A stretch of 48,512 nucleotides of DNA from an uncultured Desulfovibrio sp. (GTDB taxonomy: Bacteria > Desulfobacterota > Desulfovibrionia > Desulfovibrionales > Desulfovibrionaceae). The notes under the pieces were generated by a model. The model saw nothing but the letters and a program-made list of their open reading frames with translations. It did not search any database and was not told the origin of the DNA. The stretch covers positions 1-48,512 of the forward strand of contig CAJXRQ010000025.1 of assembly GCA_913060505.1 (NCBI GenBank), read 5' to 3'. The position numbers and the translations under genes are program-made. Shown one piece after another: positions 32,608 through 42,294 of this stretch; within the stretch, counting starts at the first letter, position 1; each line of letters opens with the position of its first letter.

Positions 32608-33378
32608 ATGACGCAAATTTGTTATTCAAAATCGGCACAGTATAAGGATCTGGGAACCATTTACGCTCAATGCAGCGGTCCGGGCGGATTGCAGCTCAGT
32701 GACTTCATGGCGCAGAAAATGGGCCTGAAGGGCGGAGCTCGTCTGCTTGACATCGGTTGCAATCGTGGCATTCAGACGTGTTTTTTGGCCAAGGAATATG
32801 ATGTCGATATCGTCGGCATTGATCCTTGGGATGATCGCATGCATGGCGACCCCATGGTCGAGCATACTCGTCGCAATGCCGAGAAATGGGGCGTTTCGCA
32901 CCGTGTCCTTGCGCAAAAGATCGGTGTCCCTGATACCTACTTCGCGGCCGAGTCCTTTGACTTTGTTCATTCAACCACAGCTCTTGAAATGGTTCGTGGG
33001 ATCAACGGCGAAGAGGGCTATCTGGACTGCCTCAGGGAAATCCTTCGCGTGTTGAAAAAGGGTGGTGTCTTCGGGCTTGGCGAACCAATGCATCTTGATG
33101 TGCCTTTGCCGAAAGACCTTGAGCCTTATGTCTCCTATGGAGATTTTTCCTGGAAAGAGTGCTTTCGGGACATTCACAGCACGGTTGCGGATGTTAAGCG
33201 AGCCGGATTTCAAATCGTGGAAAGCGGTTATGCGCCGGACGCCTGGGCATGGTGGATGGAGTTCGCAGAGCACGATCCCTTCTGCAAGAAAGATCCCGGC
33301 GGCGACCCCAAAACCCTTGCCGTGGATAACGGGCGTTGGACCAGTTTCGGATATGTGATCGCCAGAAAGGTCGACTAA
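32608..33378 (+). CDS. class I SAM-dependent methyltransferase
   Basis: 256 residues. Motif I is RLLDIGCNRGIQTCFLAKEY, the ribose-binding acidic residue is in IVGIDPWDDRM, and FDFVHSTTALEMV with LREILRVLKKGGVFGLGEP completes the Methyltransf_11/UbiE-like core. The ~55-residue N-terminus (YSKSAQYKDLGTIYAQCSGP) and the Trp-rich C-terminus (DAWAWWMEF) probably form the substrate pocket; substrate unknown. CAGGAG lies eight bases before the ATG at 32608. The gene is preceded by a leader with competing hairpins and followed by a terminator. Confidence 0.85.
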   Translation: MTQICYSKSAQYKDLGTIYAQCSGPGGLQLSDFMAQKMGLKGGARLLDIGCNRGIQTCFLAKEYDVDIVGIDPWDDRMHGDPMVEHTRRNAEKWGVSHRVLAQKIGVPDTYFAAESFDFVHSTTALEMVRGINGEEGYLDCLREILRVLKKGGVFGLGEPMHLDVPLPKDLEPYVSYGDFSWKECFRDIHSTVADVKRAGFQIVESGYAPDAWAWWMEFAEHDPFCKKDPGGDPKTLAVDNGRWTSFGYVIARKVD

Positions 33379-33388
33379 ACTCATAATA

Positions 33389-33424
33389 AAAGGGACGGCA
33401 ATTTGTTTGTCGTCTCTTTTTTTA
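33389..33424. terminator. terminator between convergent methyltransferase and GNAT genes
   Basis: AAAGGGACG... pairs with ...CGTCTCTTT through an imperfect stem (inner CAA / TTG), followed by seven Ts on the plus strand. The As on the left side allow minus-strand use. Confidence 0.7.
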
Positions 33425-33430
33425 TGCTTT

Positions 33431-33865
33431 TCAGGCCAATGTCATGTGTAGCAGGGGAAACGGTTTGCCCATGGCATCCACGGGTGAACGGCCTATGACC
33501 TTGAATCCAATATGCTCGTAGAATCCGAGTGCCTGCGGGTTTTGTTCGTTGACGTCTACCGACGTGACACCCATTTCCCGGATCGCATGGGCGCACAAGG
33601 CCGACCCAACGCCTTGCCCCCGGCTTTCCGGCGACACGAACAGCATTTCCAGTTTGCCATCGGCCACGCCGCAGAATCCGAGGATTTGTCCTGTTTCGTT
33701 TTTGGCGCAACGCAGTGCAACTGCATCAAAATACTGTTCAAAAATCAACGGACGCAGGAACGCGATATCCTGCTCTTGCAGGAAAGTATGCGTTGCCCGT
33801 ACGGAAGCTTCCCATACGTCGATCAGTTCCGGGTAATCACTTTTTTCAGCACGTACTATCTGCAT
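33431..33865 (-). CDS. GNAT family N-acetyltransferase
   Basis: 144 residues. The acetyl-CoA pyrophosphate loop is SPESRGQGVGSALCAHAI (R-G-x-G-x-G/S), followed by VDVNEQNPQALGFYEHIGF, the typical end of the fold. It resembles the YjaB-type small GNATs. The acceptor is unknown. It is monocistronic, convergent with the methyltransferase and divergent from merR. Confidence 0.88.
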   Translation of the reverse strand: MQIVRAEKSDYPELIDVWEASVRATHTFLQEQDIAFLRPLIFEQYFDAVALRCAKNETGQILGFCGVADGKLEMLFVSPESRGQGVGSALCAHAIREMGVTSVDVNEQNPQALGFYEHIGFKVIGRSPVDAMGKPFPLLHMTLA

Positions 33866-34073
33866 GTATTGTGTTCGTTTGTTGTTTTGGGTCGAACAAA
33901 AAATGATGGTTTTTTCTGCAATGCTGTCGGTTGTTCAGGCATGCAGAGTGAGGCGCTTTTAACATGCGAAGAGTGTTTGGAAAAGCCGATTGGGGGGAGT
34001 GACGTTGCGTGAAGACAGGAACACGGCTAGGTAATGGAGAGCTTCTATTCTTGAAATTTCGCAGGAAAGATCA

Positions 34074-34430
34074 ATGAAGATTCGTGAATTCTCCATACGT
34101 ACCGGCCTGAGTGCACATACCTTGCGCTACTATGAAAAGATCGGTCTCATTCATGTCGAGCGTGATGCCAGCGGACATCGTGCGTATTTGCCGCAGGATG
34201 TCAAATGGATCCGTTGTATCCGGCGGCTGAAAGAATCCAATATGCCTCTCAAGGATATTCAGCAGTTCGCATCGGTGCGCCATCATTGCGGCGGACCGGA
34301 TGGATTGCGATTGCATGTTCTTGAAGAGCACAGGTCCCGGTTGAAAAAGCTGCATGAAGAGATTCTGGGACATATTGATATGATTGATGAAGAGATCGAT
34401 ACGTTTAAAAAAAGGAACAAGTTGCAATAA
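34074..34430 (+). CDS. MerR family transcriptional regulator
   Basis: 118 residues. The winged helix-turn-helix begins at once (MKIREFSIRTGLSAHTLRYY, then EKIGLI), followed by RRLKESNMPLKDIQQF and a C-terminal dimerisation coiled coil. Only two cysteines (about 48 and 72) are present and not in a metal-site pattern, so a small-molecule inducer is more likely. AGGAAAG precedes the ATG. The gene directly downstream on the same strand is an MFS transporter with a 19-base-spacer promoter and a dyad in it, the expected target. Confidence 0.92.
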   Translation: MKIREFSIRTGLSAHTLRYYEKIGLIHVERDASGHRAYLPQDVKWIRCIRRLKESNMPLKDIQQFASVRHHCGGPDGLRLHVLEEHRSRLKKLHEEILGHIDMIDEEIDTFKKRNKLQ

Positions 34431-34444
34431 ATCGTTCCGGACGC

Positions 34445-34475
34445 TTGACTTCGAGTGAACTCCAAGTGCTAGCGA
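34445..34475 (+). promoter_or_regulatory. MerR-type promoter and operator of the MFS gene
   Basis: -35 TTGACT (34445-34450), a 19-base spacer and -10 TAGCGA (34470-34475). The dyad ACTTCGAGT-GA-ACTCCAAGT (34448-34467, one mismatch) fills the spacer. Overlong spacer plus centred dyad is the MerR activation hallmark. Confidence 0.8.
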
Positions 34476-34529
34476 TGTGGTTTGGGACAAATTTTGCGTC
34501 TCAAAGGACATCAACGGAGGTCACTCTCA

Positions 34530-35732
34530 ATGTTTTTGAATAATGATGCGGAACGTCCGTCCCGTTCCTCTTTGCGCCTCGGTATCGCATGCATGGCTAC
34601 CATGGTTGCCGTGGGCACGGTTTTCATGAATCAGGCCATATTTGTGGAGATTGCCAAATCGTATCTGATTCCTGTGGACAAGGCCCGTTTTGCCTTCAGT
34701 GTCATTTCCTTGTGCTATTCGTTTACATTCCTTTGGGCCGGTCCTCTTGCCGATACGTTTGATTGCAGAAAAATAACCGCTGCAGGGCTTGGCGTAATAG
34801 CTTTTTTGCTTTTTGGCATCTCGTGGGTGCATGAATATGCATGGTTTCTTGCCTGCATGGGAGTGATGGGCGTGGCTGCTGCCGTTGTTCCTGCGTCCAT
34901 GTTTCCCTATGTTGCACGACTTTCCTCTTCCTCTCGTTCGGGAGTTCAGCTTGGGGCTGTCGTCGCAGCCGCAACGTTGGGGATTGTTGTGGGACGTGTT
35001 GCCCTCGGTGCCTTTTCCGGTTTTATGGGATGGGAAGGTGCCTATCGTCTTTTTGCTTTTGTCTTTGTTTTTCTTGCTATTATTTGCCTTTCAGCGCTCG
35101 ACTCGCCTGCAAAAAAAGTTCACCGAACACGCGGTATACCGTCCATGTATGCAGAACTGCTGAAGATGGTGATTAATCCAGGCACCTTCGCGTTGCTGTT
35201 GACCGGATTTTTCCTGTTCTTCGGATTTCTTGGTGGGGTGACATTTTTGACCTACCGGCTGGCCGTTCCTCCCTTTTCCTTCAATGCCGCACAAATCGGG
35301 TACATCAGCCTTGCCGGAGTGACGGCTGTGATTGCTCCGTTTGCCGGTGGATTGGCCAACCGGTTCGGCACATACAGGATAATCATACCCGGTCTGATAC
35401 TTTGTTTTGCCGCTTTGCAGGTGATGTGTTGGAGTTCCAGTGTGGTGTATATGACCGTGGGTGTGTTGTTGCTTTTTCTTGGTGTTTATGCATGCCAGCC
35501 CTTGCTTTTTCTGCTCATTGGCCGCCATACGCCTCTGGAATCCATGGGCTGTGCTTCCTCGTTATACATTTTGTTTTGCATAGGCGGGGGGAGCCTTTCA
35601 TCCTTTGTTTTGGGGGATGTTTGGAAGGCCTATGGCTGGATAGGAGTCATTACAGTCTGTTCAGGGTCGATATTGTTGGCCCTGATCATCTCGATTGTGA
35701 CCATGCTTTGCCGGAAGAAGGTTGTTGCGTAG
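34530..35732 (+). CDS. MFS transporter
   Basis: 400 residues with about twelve predicted membrane helices. The loop 2-3 motif is degenerate (AGPLADTFDCRKITAAG, from G-x-L-a-D-r-x-G-r-k). The family exchanges or expels small solutes using the proton gradient; control by an adjacent MerR regulator suggests efflux of a toxic compound (inference). I chose the ATG at 34530 with GGAGG nine bases upstream. The region is visibly richer in T than its neighbours, partly because of the hydrophobic codons. Confidence 0.88.
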   Translation: MFLNNDAERPSRSSLRLGIACMATMVAVGTVFMNQAIFVEIAKSYLIPVDKARFAFSVISLCYSFTFLWAGPLADTFDCRKITAAGLGVIAFLLFGISWVHEYAWFLACMGVMGVAAAVVPASMFPYVARLSSSSRSGVQLGAVVAAATLGIVVGRVALGAFSGFMGWEGAYRLFAFVFVFLAIICLSALDSPAKKVHRTRGIPSMYAELLKMVINPGTFALLLTGFFLFFGFLGGVTFLTYRLAVPPFSFNAAQIGYISLAGVTAVIAPFAGGLANRFGTYRIIIPGLILCFAALQVMCWSSSVVYMTVGVLLLFLGVYACQPLLFLLIGRHTPLESMGCASSLYILFCIGGGSLSSFVLGDVWKAYGWIGVITVCSGSILLALIISIVTMLCRKKVVA

Positions 35733-35782
35733 TCTCTCATAGGAACGAAGCTACAGAGATTTATAGAATGGATGTTGCTTCC

Positions 35783-35930
35783 TTGGTCGACTTACTTTTT
35801 TTGCCGAAGCAGAAAAAAATAAGCAAAAAACTGCATGACTACAGTTACACCCTGTAAATCTCTCGCTGCCGCCCACGGCAATCGATTTCGGACCGGGTCA
35901 CAACCGCTATCGCTTCGTGTGATCCGGTGT
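35783..35930. repeat. dispersed intergenic repeat element, second copy
   Basis: CTTACTTTTTTTGC-CGAA-GCAGAAAAAAATAAG (35791-35823) is a hairpin like that at 25732-25765, and GCAAAAAACTGC (35823-35834) is identical to 25765-25776. Further on, CCGGGTCACA and TGTGATCCGG form an imperfect inverted repeat around GCTTCGTGTG, a decamer also found near 25880. It lies between the convergent MFS and DinB-like genes. Confidence 0.65.
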
Positions 35931-35970
35931 TCCTTCTCCTCTCATCAATAAAGGTGCACCTTCCCCTCGA

Positions 35971-36474
35971 CTAGCCTTCAAGTCGGGTGAGGTACGCATC
36001 TTTTGTCAACCACAGTTCTTCCATCCGATACATATGCCAGTGGTCGTGCATGAGGATATGGCGGGCCAGAATGAGCAGGCCGTACTGATCGTATTCGGGA
36101 TGAATGGCTTTCCGTCTCCAGGCCGCGGGTCCAGCCGACTTCAACAATGCGAGTTGTTTGTCCCTGCCGGATCGAAAACGAATAAGGATATCTTCAACCG
36201 GAGGAAGCACCGACATTTCGTCGGTATCTTCTTCGGGAATAAAAGGCACGAATTCAGGTATGTCCTCGGACAAAATCCGTTGGATCCGCTCCAGTACCAT
36301 AGGTTGGACATCGGCCAGATGAGCAGCATGTTCATGGATGGACCAAAAATCATTTCCCCGGGTTTGTGCCAATTCACCGGAAGGAACGGCATTCAGAAAC
36401 CCTTCGAGTATTGTCGGCGAGTGAGCCAATGAACCAATAATGGCTTTTATTTCATCGGAAGAAGTTCCTGACAT
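35971..36474 (-). CDS. DinB-like four-helix protein
   Basis: 167 residues. The DinB superfamily pattern is visible: a histidine in WSIHEHAAHLADVQ on helix two and a histidine cluster in ARHILMHDHWHMYRMEEL on the last helix, which together can bind a divalent metal. Members include damage-inducible proteins and metal-dependent thiol transferases; activity is unknown here. I chose the ATG at 36474 with AAGGAG upstream, discarding a 47-residue extension that overlaps ogt. It is third in a minus-strand unit after the radical SAM gene and ogt, only 17 bases from ogt. Confidence 0.85.
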   Translation of the reverse strand: MSGTSSDEIKAIIGSLAHSPTILEGFLNAVPSGELAQTRGNDFWSIHEHAAHLADVQPMVLERIQRILSEDIPEFVPFIPEEDTDEMSVLPPVEDILIRFRSGRDKQLALLKSAGPAAWRRKAIHPEYDQYGLLILARHILMHDHWHMYRMEELWLTKDAYLTRLEG

Positions 36475-36491
36475 GGGGATCTCCTTTTCAT

Positions 36492-36965
36492 TTACTCGAT
36501 GGCGCCTTCCAAGCGTAACAGATATTCCTTCATGGGAATACCGTCCGCACCGGAAAAGCCCGTCATCTTGCCGCCCGCGCCCACGACACGATGGCAGGGA
36601 TATACCAGCGGCCAAGGGTTGGTGGCCATGGCCCTTCCTGCGGCACGAGCTCCGTTCGGGCTGCCTGCCATGGCGGCCAGTTCACCATACGTAACCACGG
36701 TTCCGGGCTGTACTTTTTTCAACTGCTTCAACGCCTTGGCGGAAAAAGACGAAAGCCGGTCCATTGCAAGAGGCAGGTCCGGCCACTGCACGGATTCGCC
36801 CCGAACATATCGTTCCATGGCCTGTTGCAGGGCTTTTCCATGGGATGAAAGCTCTTCAGACGGGGAAACATCTTTGGACCAAAGCAGGTGCAAATCTTCT
36901 ATTTGCCCGTCCTTCCATCTTATTTCCATGGCCAGAGGGGCAGCACACACGATTTCATAATGCAT
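36492..36965 (-). CDS. ogt: methylated-DNA-protein cysteine methyltransferase
   Basis: 157 residues. The alkyl-acceptor active site VYPCHRVVGAGG is intact, preceded by the DNA-binding helix VTYGELAAMAGSPNGARAAG with the arginine finger and by the less conserved N-terminal domain. It removes methyl groups from O6-methylguanine by suicide transfer to its cysteine. I chose the ATG at 36965 with GGGAGAG upstream. It overlaps the end of the radical SAM gene by 11 bases. Confidence 0.94.
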   Translation of the reverse strand: MHYEIVCAAPLAMEIRWKDGQIEDLHLLWSKDVSPSEELSSHGKALQQAMERYVRGESVQWPDLPLAMDRLSSFSAKALKQLKKVQPGTVVTYGELAAMAGSPNGARAAGRAMATNPWPLVYPCHRVVGAGGKMTGFSGADGIPMKEYLLRLEGAIE

Positions 36966-37947
36966 GTTTTTTTCTCTCCCTTGCCGGGGACGTAAAATAT
37001 TCAGGCGGACCGTCGGAAGCTCCGTTGGCCCTGCCCTGCCAGAAATCATTCCTTTCCAGATGATCATGGATGGCGTTCAGTATCTTTCCTTTCTCGCCGG
37101 CCCATTCCGGGGCCAGCAATTCTTCCTGGGTCGGGTCTCCGTTGAGTCGGTGTATGACTGTTTCAGGCGGAAGGATCATGAGAGCCTGACCAAGCCAATC
37201 GCAATACTGTTCCAGCGTGATTGGGTGATATTCGCCGTTTTTCCACATGTGGGCCAGGCGGGTGTTTTTGCACACATAAAGGTTGTGAAACTTGACGCCT
37301 TGCACCGGCAGGCTGTTTACAAAGCGGACAGTGGACAACAAATCCTTTGCGCCTTCGATCCCTTGTGGCGACGGCAACCCTGCGATGACGTGTGTCACAA
37401 CGTTTATCCCGCGCTGGTGCGCTCGTGACGCGGCAAATGCGAAATCCTCAGCCGAATGTCCCCGGTTGATATATTTCAGTGTGTCGTTGTTTGCAGTTTG
37501 CAGCCCCAGTTCCAGATATATTTCACCAAGCCCGAGGGCGTCCTTTTGTTTTGCCAGCAGGTCGAGCTTGCGCTCATCAAGACAATCGGGCCGCGTGCCG
37601 ATGCTCAAGGCCACCAGTCCGGGCAATCCCTGTAGCTGTTGCAGCACTCCTTCAAGTTTTTCATATGGGCCGTACGTGTTGGTGTAGGATTGCAAATATG
37701 CGGCGAACAGAACCTGGCTATGTTTTTTTTGCACTCGTTCCTGCCAATGTGACCATTGGGCGCGCAAATCAAGTCCTTTGTCCAGCAGGCCGGATCCGGA
37801 TCCTGATTCATTGCAGAATACGCAACCGTGGCGGGACAAAGTGCCGTCGCGATTCGGGCAATTGAAGCCAGCGTCCAGCGGTATCTTTTGAACTCGCTGT
37901 CCAAACCGGCCTCGAAAAAAGGCGTTCAGGGAGTGGGTTCGTTGCAA
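36955..37947 (-). CDS. YhcC-type (TIGR01212) radical SAM protein
   Basis: 330 residues. CPNRDGTLSRHGCVFC provides the [4Fe-4S] cysteines in the long-spaced C-x11-C-x2-C pattern of the YhcC/TIGR01212 family rather than the classic C-x3-C-x2-C. Later segments (SIGTRPDCLDE, YLELGLQTANNDTLKYINRGH, VTHVIAGLP, VQGVKFHNLYV) fit the family and recall Elp3/HemN. A role in RNA or nucleotide modification has been suggested for relatives. The start is TTG at 37947; I see only a weak ribosome site and no better ATG. It heads the unit with ogt and the DinB-like gene. Confidence 0.88.
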   Translation of the reverse strand: MQRTHSLNAFFRGRFGQRVQKIPLDAGFNCPNRDGTLSRHGCVFCNESGSGSGLLDKGLDLRAQWSHWQERVQKKHSQVLFAAYLQSYTNTYGPYEKLEGVLQQLQGLPGLVALSIGTRPDCLDERKLDLLAKQKDALGLGEIYLELGLQTANNDTLKYINRGHSAEDFAFAASRAHQRGINVVTHVIAGLPSPQGIEGAKDLLSTVRFVNSLPVQGVKFHNLYVCKNTRLAHMWKNGEYHPITLEQYCDWLGQALMILPPETVIHRLNGDPTQEELLAPEWAGEKGKILNAIHDHLERNDFWQGRANGASDGPPEYFTSPARERKKHAL

Positions 37948-38038
37948 AATGTCGAGCCTATATGTAGAAATTGTCTAGAATATGGGGCTACACTATTGCC
38001 TGCCCCCGGTTCATTTGGTACGAATCCTTGACTGATGA

Positions 38039-39157
<1,119 letters not shown>

Positions 39158-39158
39158 C

Positions 39159-40010
39159 GTGACGAAACCCAAGAAGATAGCCGCCATAATCGTGGCAGGG
39201 CTGTTCGTGTACCTGAGTCTGTACACATGGAACCTGCGTACCGGGCATCTGGACGCTCTTTCCGCCTATACGGGCCTGGACATCACCGGTTGGATAGTCC
39301 GGCCCGGCCACTGGGTAACGGACCGGGTGTCCGACTTCTGGGGACGCTACATATATCTTGTTGGTCTCAGGCAGGAAAACGAACGCCTGCAAGAGGCCAA
39401 CGCCCGTCTCCGCCTGAAGAATCTGATGCTTTCAGACCGTGCCGACGCCACGGCCCGGTTGGAGCGCCTGTTGCAGTTCGCGCCTTTGGACAATTGGAGC
39501 GAGCAGGGCGCACGTATTATTGCCCACCGCATGGGACCGGTGTCCTCTCTGGAAACTGTCATCGTGGACCGGGGTTCCCTTGCCGGCGTTCAGGACGACA
39601 TGCCCGTCGTATCGCTGGATGGTGTTGTGGGAAGAGTGTTGCGTTACGGCGCCACGGCCTCCCATGTCCTGCTGCTTTCCGACCCCAACAGCCGAGTTTC
39701 GGTCATAGGCAAGGAAAAACGTTCGCAGGGAATCGTTGTCGGGCAGGGAAGCGGACAGGATCTCAAGGTCGAGTATATCAAACTCAACTCTCCCATTGAA
39801 CCCGGAGAACTGCTTGAGACCTCCGGACTTGCCGGAATTTTCCCCAAGGGCCTGCCCGTGGCGCGGGTCAAGACCGTACACCGCTCGGACATTTCTCTTT
39901 TTCTTTCCATTACAGCGGAACCGCTGGTGGATGTGGGCGGCCTTGAAGAGGTTCTGTTGCTGAAACGCATGGCCGGACCGGGTGAGAACAATGCAACGTC
40001 GGTCAACTAG
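39159..40010 (+). CDS. mreC: rod shape-determining protein MreC
   Basis: 283 residues from GTG at 39159, one base after the mreB stop. One N-terminal membrane helix (about 7-25), a coiled coil (about 66-95) and the MreC beta domains with PVVSLDGVVGRVLRYGATAS and LLLSDPNSRVSV. It sits in the inner membrane with its bulk in the periplasm and links MreB to the wall enzymes. The tight spacing indicates translational coupling. Its last 20 bases overlap mreD. Confidence 0.95.
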   Translation: MTKPKKIAAIIVAGLFVYLSLYTWNLRTGHLDALSAYTGLDITGWIVRPGHWVTDRVSDFWGRYIYLVGLRQENERLQEANARLRLKNLMLSDRADATARLERLLQFAPLDNWSEQGARIIAHRMGPVSSLETVIVDRGSLAGVQDDMPVVSLDGVVGRVLRYGATASHVLLLSDPNSRVSVIGKEKRSQGIVVGQGSGQDLKVEYIKLNSPIEPGELLETSGLAGIFPKGLPVARVKTVHRSDISLFLSITAEPLVDVGGLEEVLLLKRMAGPGENNATSVN

Positions 40011-40479
40011 CCTGCATGTCGTCTCGTGGTGGACTGTCTACACTATTGTGGCAGTGTGGTTGCAAACGCTGCTCCCGGGAGTGGATTTTCTGGCGTCCGG
40101 CCTTGTCTTGAGCCTTCAGGAGAGGCCCGGTCCGCAGACTGCATTTCTGGCCGTGCTTTGGGTCTTGCTGCAGGAAGGCATGGGAACCATGGCATTCGGT
40201 TACGGACTCATGTGGTTTGGCGTCCTGGCGTTGGCCTATCTGGGCGGGCAGTGGCTTTTCGAGGCCCGAAGTTTTCTGTTTATGTGTCTTCTTGGGATCA
40301 TGCTCGGCATTGGGCATCCGTTGCTGGCGTTTTTTCTTGGCTCGTTGCAGGGAGTGGTATTGCCGTTAAAGGAGTTGGCCTTGGAAGGCCTATTCCAGAC
40401 CGTGCTTTTTCCTGTTGTCTGGTACGTTGCCCGGACGTTGTTCCCGCAGGGGATGAGATGCGATGACTCAAATGTTTGA
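39991..40479 (+). CDS. mreD: rod shape-determining protein MreD-like
   Basis: 162 residues, about five predicted membrane helices, no strong motifs. Identification rests on size, hydrophobicity and position between mreC and mrdA. I chose ATG at 39991 with GGGTGAG upstream; a GTG at 39982 is also in frame. It overlaps mreC by 20 bases and mrdA by 17 bases, so expression is tightly coupled. Confidence 0.85.
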   Translation: MQRRSTSLHVVSWWTVYTIVAVWLQTLLPGVDFLASGLVLSLQERPGPQTAFLAVLWVLLQEGMGTMAFGYGLMWFGVLALAYLGGQWLFEARSFLFMCLLGIMLGIGHPLLAFFLGSLQGVVLPLKELALEGLFQTVLFPVVWYVARTLFPQGMRCDDSNV

Positions 40480-42274
40480 CGATGGCGAACGCCAGCCTCC
40501 GAAATTCGGTCTGCTCTTGTTGCAGATATTCATCCTTGGTCTGTTTTGCATTTTTGCATTGCGCCTTTGGTATTTGCAGATTCACCGTGGTGAAGAGTAT
40601 GCCATCAAGGCCCGTGAGAACCAGCTGCGTCAGGAATCCGTATTTGCTCCGCGCGGATTGATTCTGGACCGGAACGGCGAATTGCTGGCCGTCAACGAAC
40701 CCGCCTATGCCTTGGGCCTGGTCCGTGAAGACTGCAAGGATATCAAAGCCACGCTGGTCCAGGTGAGCAAGTGGACCGGGGTGCCGGTTGCAGACCTTCA
40801 AAAGAAATTTCACAAGGGGCGCAAGCTGGTCAAACCGTTTGAACCACTTATTCTGATTTCCGATATTCCCTTTGATCAGATGGCGGAGATTGAGGCTAAC
40901 CGTTTGCATTGGCCCGGGCTGGATATCCGTGTCCGGCCCCGTAGGCATTACAAGTATGGCACGCTTATGGCCCATATTCTGGGCTATGTTGCCGAGGCCA
41001 ACGAAGCCGAAATGAAGAAGGATCCGGACCTTGCTCTTGGCGACGAAGTCGGCAAGCAGGGGCTGGAGTTCATGCTGGAACGGCCGTTGCGCGGCGGTAA
41101 GGGACGGCGGCAGTTTGAAGTGGATGTCAGCGGCCGCAAGCTGGATGAGCGCATGTTGCGTAACCCTCGTGCCGGACAGGAACTTGACCTTTCCATTGAT
41201 CTGCACTTGCAGCAATTGGCCATGGATTGGCTTAAAGGGGAAGCCGGAGCCGTTGTGGTCATGGATGCAGACACCGGCCAGTTGCATGCCCTGGTAAGTT
41301 CGCCCTCCTTTGATTCCAACGCCTTCAGCTCGGGGCTGACGCCCGAACAATGGGCCGCTTTACGGGACGACCCCATGCATCCGTTGCAGAACAGAGCCAT
41401 CCAATCCGTATATCCGCCCGGTTCCGTGTTCAAGCCTTGCGTTGCCGGAGCTGGTTTGGCCAACAATATGGTGGATTTGAAGGAAACCGTATTTTGTAAC
41501 GGTGCCATGAAGCTGGGACGTCACGTGTTCCGCTGCTGGCGCCGCGGCGGACACGGAAAGGTGAATTTTGAACGGGCGCTTGTGGAGTCCTGTGACGTCT
41601 ATTTTTATAAACTCGGGAAAAAATTGGGTGTCGACCGCATGAGCGCCTTTGCCAAGGCGTGTGGGTACGGCGTCAAGAGCGGAATCCAATTGCCCCATGA
41701 AAAAGGCGGCAATATTGCCACACGCGAATGGAAGCGTAAGCGTTTCGGTGTGCGGTGGCAGGGCGGCGATGATTTGAACATGGCCATCGGACAGGGGTTT
41801 ACCCTTGTCACCCCCTTGCAGGTCGCCCGGTTTGTTGCAGCCATGATCAACGGCGGCAAGCTGCTCAAGCCGCAATTGCTCAAGGATGACCGGGTCGAAG
41901 TGCTGGGGAGGGTTCCTCTCCGGGACGATCAATTGGCCCTGATCAAAAAGGCCATGCGTCGCACAGTGGATGGCGCTCGTGGAACGGCCCGCAGGCTGCG
42001 CACCAAGGGTGTGGATGTGGGCGGCAAGACCGGTACCGCGCAGGTCGTCCGCCTGACCGACGAGCTCAAGAAGCTTAAAGACAAGGATATTCCTTATAAG
42101 TATCGGGATCATGCCTGGATGTGCGCCTATGCGGAAAAGGACGGCAAGCGGTATGCCATCGCCGCACTGGTTGAGCATGGCCTGCACGGCGGGTCCGGAG
42201 CTGGGCCAGTGGTCAAGGCTGTCATCGAATATTTGTTCAATGGCGTTACTCTCAAGAAACCGGCAAAGAAATAG
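40463..42274 (+). CDS. mrdA: penicillin-binding protein 2 (elongasome transpeptidase)
   Basis: 603 residues. One membrane helix (about 15-38), the N-terminal pedestal domain, and a transpeptidase domain with S321-V-F-K324, S376-C-D378 and K522-T-G-T. It cross-links peptidoglycan during lateral growth together with RodA, encoded next. SxxK to SxD spacing of 55 residues is as in PBP2. GGGGATGAG lies upstream of the ATG. A Cys-rich stretch (FCNGAMKLGRHVFRCWRRGG) in the transpeptidase domain is typical of the PBP2 family. Confidence 0.97.
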   Translation: MTQMFDDGERQPPKFGLLLLQIFILGLFCIFALRLWYLQIHRGEEYAIKARENQLRQESVFAPRGLILDRNGELLAVNEPAYALGLVREDCKDIKATLVQVSKWTGVPVADLQKKFHKGRKLVKPFEPLILISDIPFDQMAEIEANRLHWPGLDIRVRPRRHYKYGTLMAHILGYVAEANEAEMKKDPDLALGDEVGKQGLEFMLERPLRGGKGRRQFEVDVSGRKLDERMLRNPRAGQELDLSIDLHLQQLAMDWLKGEAGAVVVMDADTGQLHALVSSPSFDSNAFSSGLTPEQWAALRDDPMHPLQNRAIQSVYPPGSVFKPCVAGAGLANNMVDLKETVFCNGAMKLGRHVFRCWRRGGHGKVNFERALVESCDVYFYKLGKKLGVDRMSAFAKACGYGVKSGIQLPHEKGGNIATREWKRKRFGVRWQGGDDLNMAIGQGFTLVTPLQVARFVAAMINGGKLLKPQLLKDDRVEVLGRVPLRDDQLALIKKAMRRTVDGARGTARRLRTKGVDVGGKTGTAQVVRLTDELKKLKDKDIPYKYRDHAWMCAYAEKDGKRYAIAALVEHGLHGGSGAGPVVKAVIEYLFNGVTLKKPAKK

Positions 42275-42294
42275 CTCCAGCGTCGGAGGACGGC

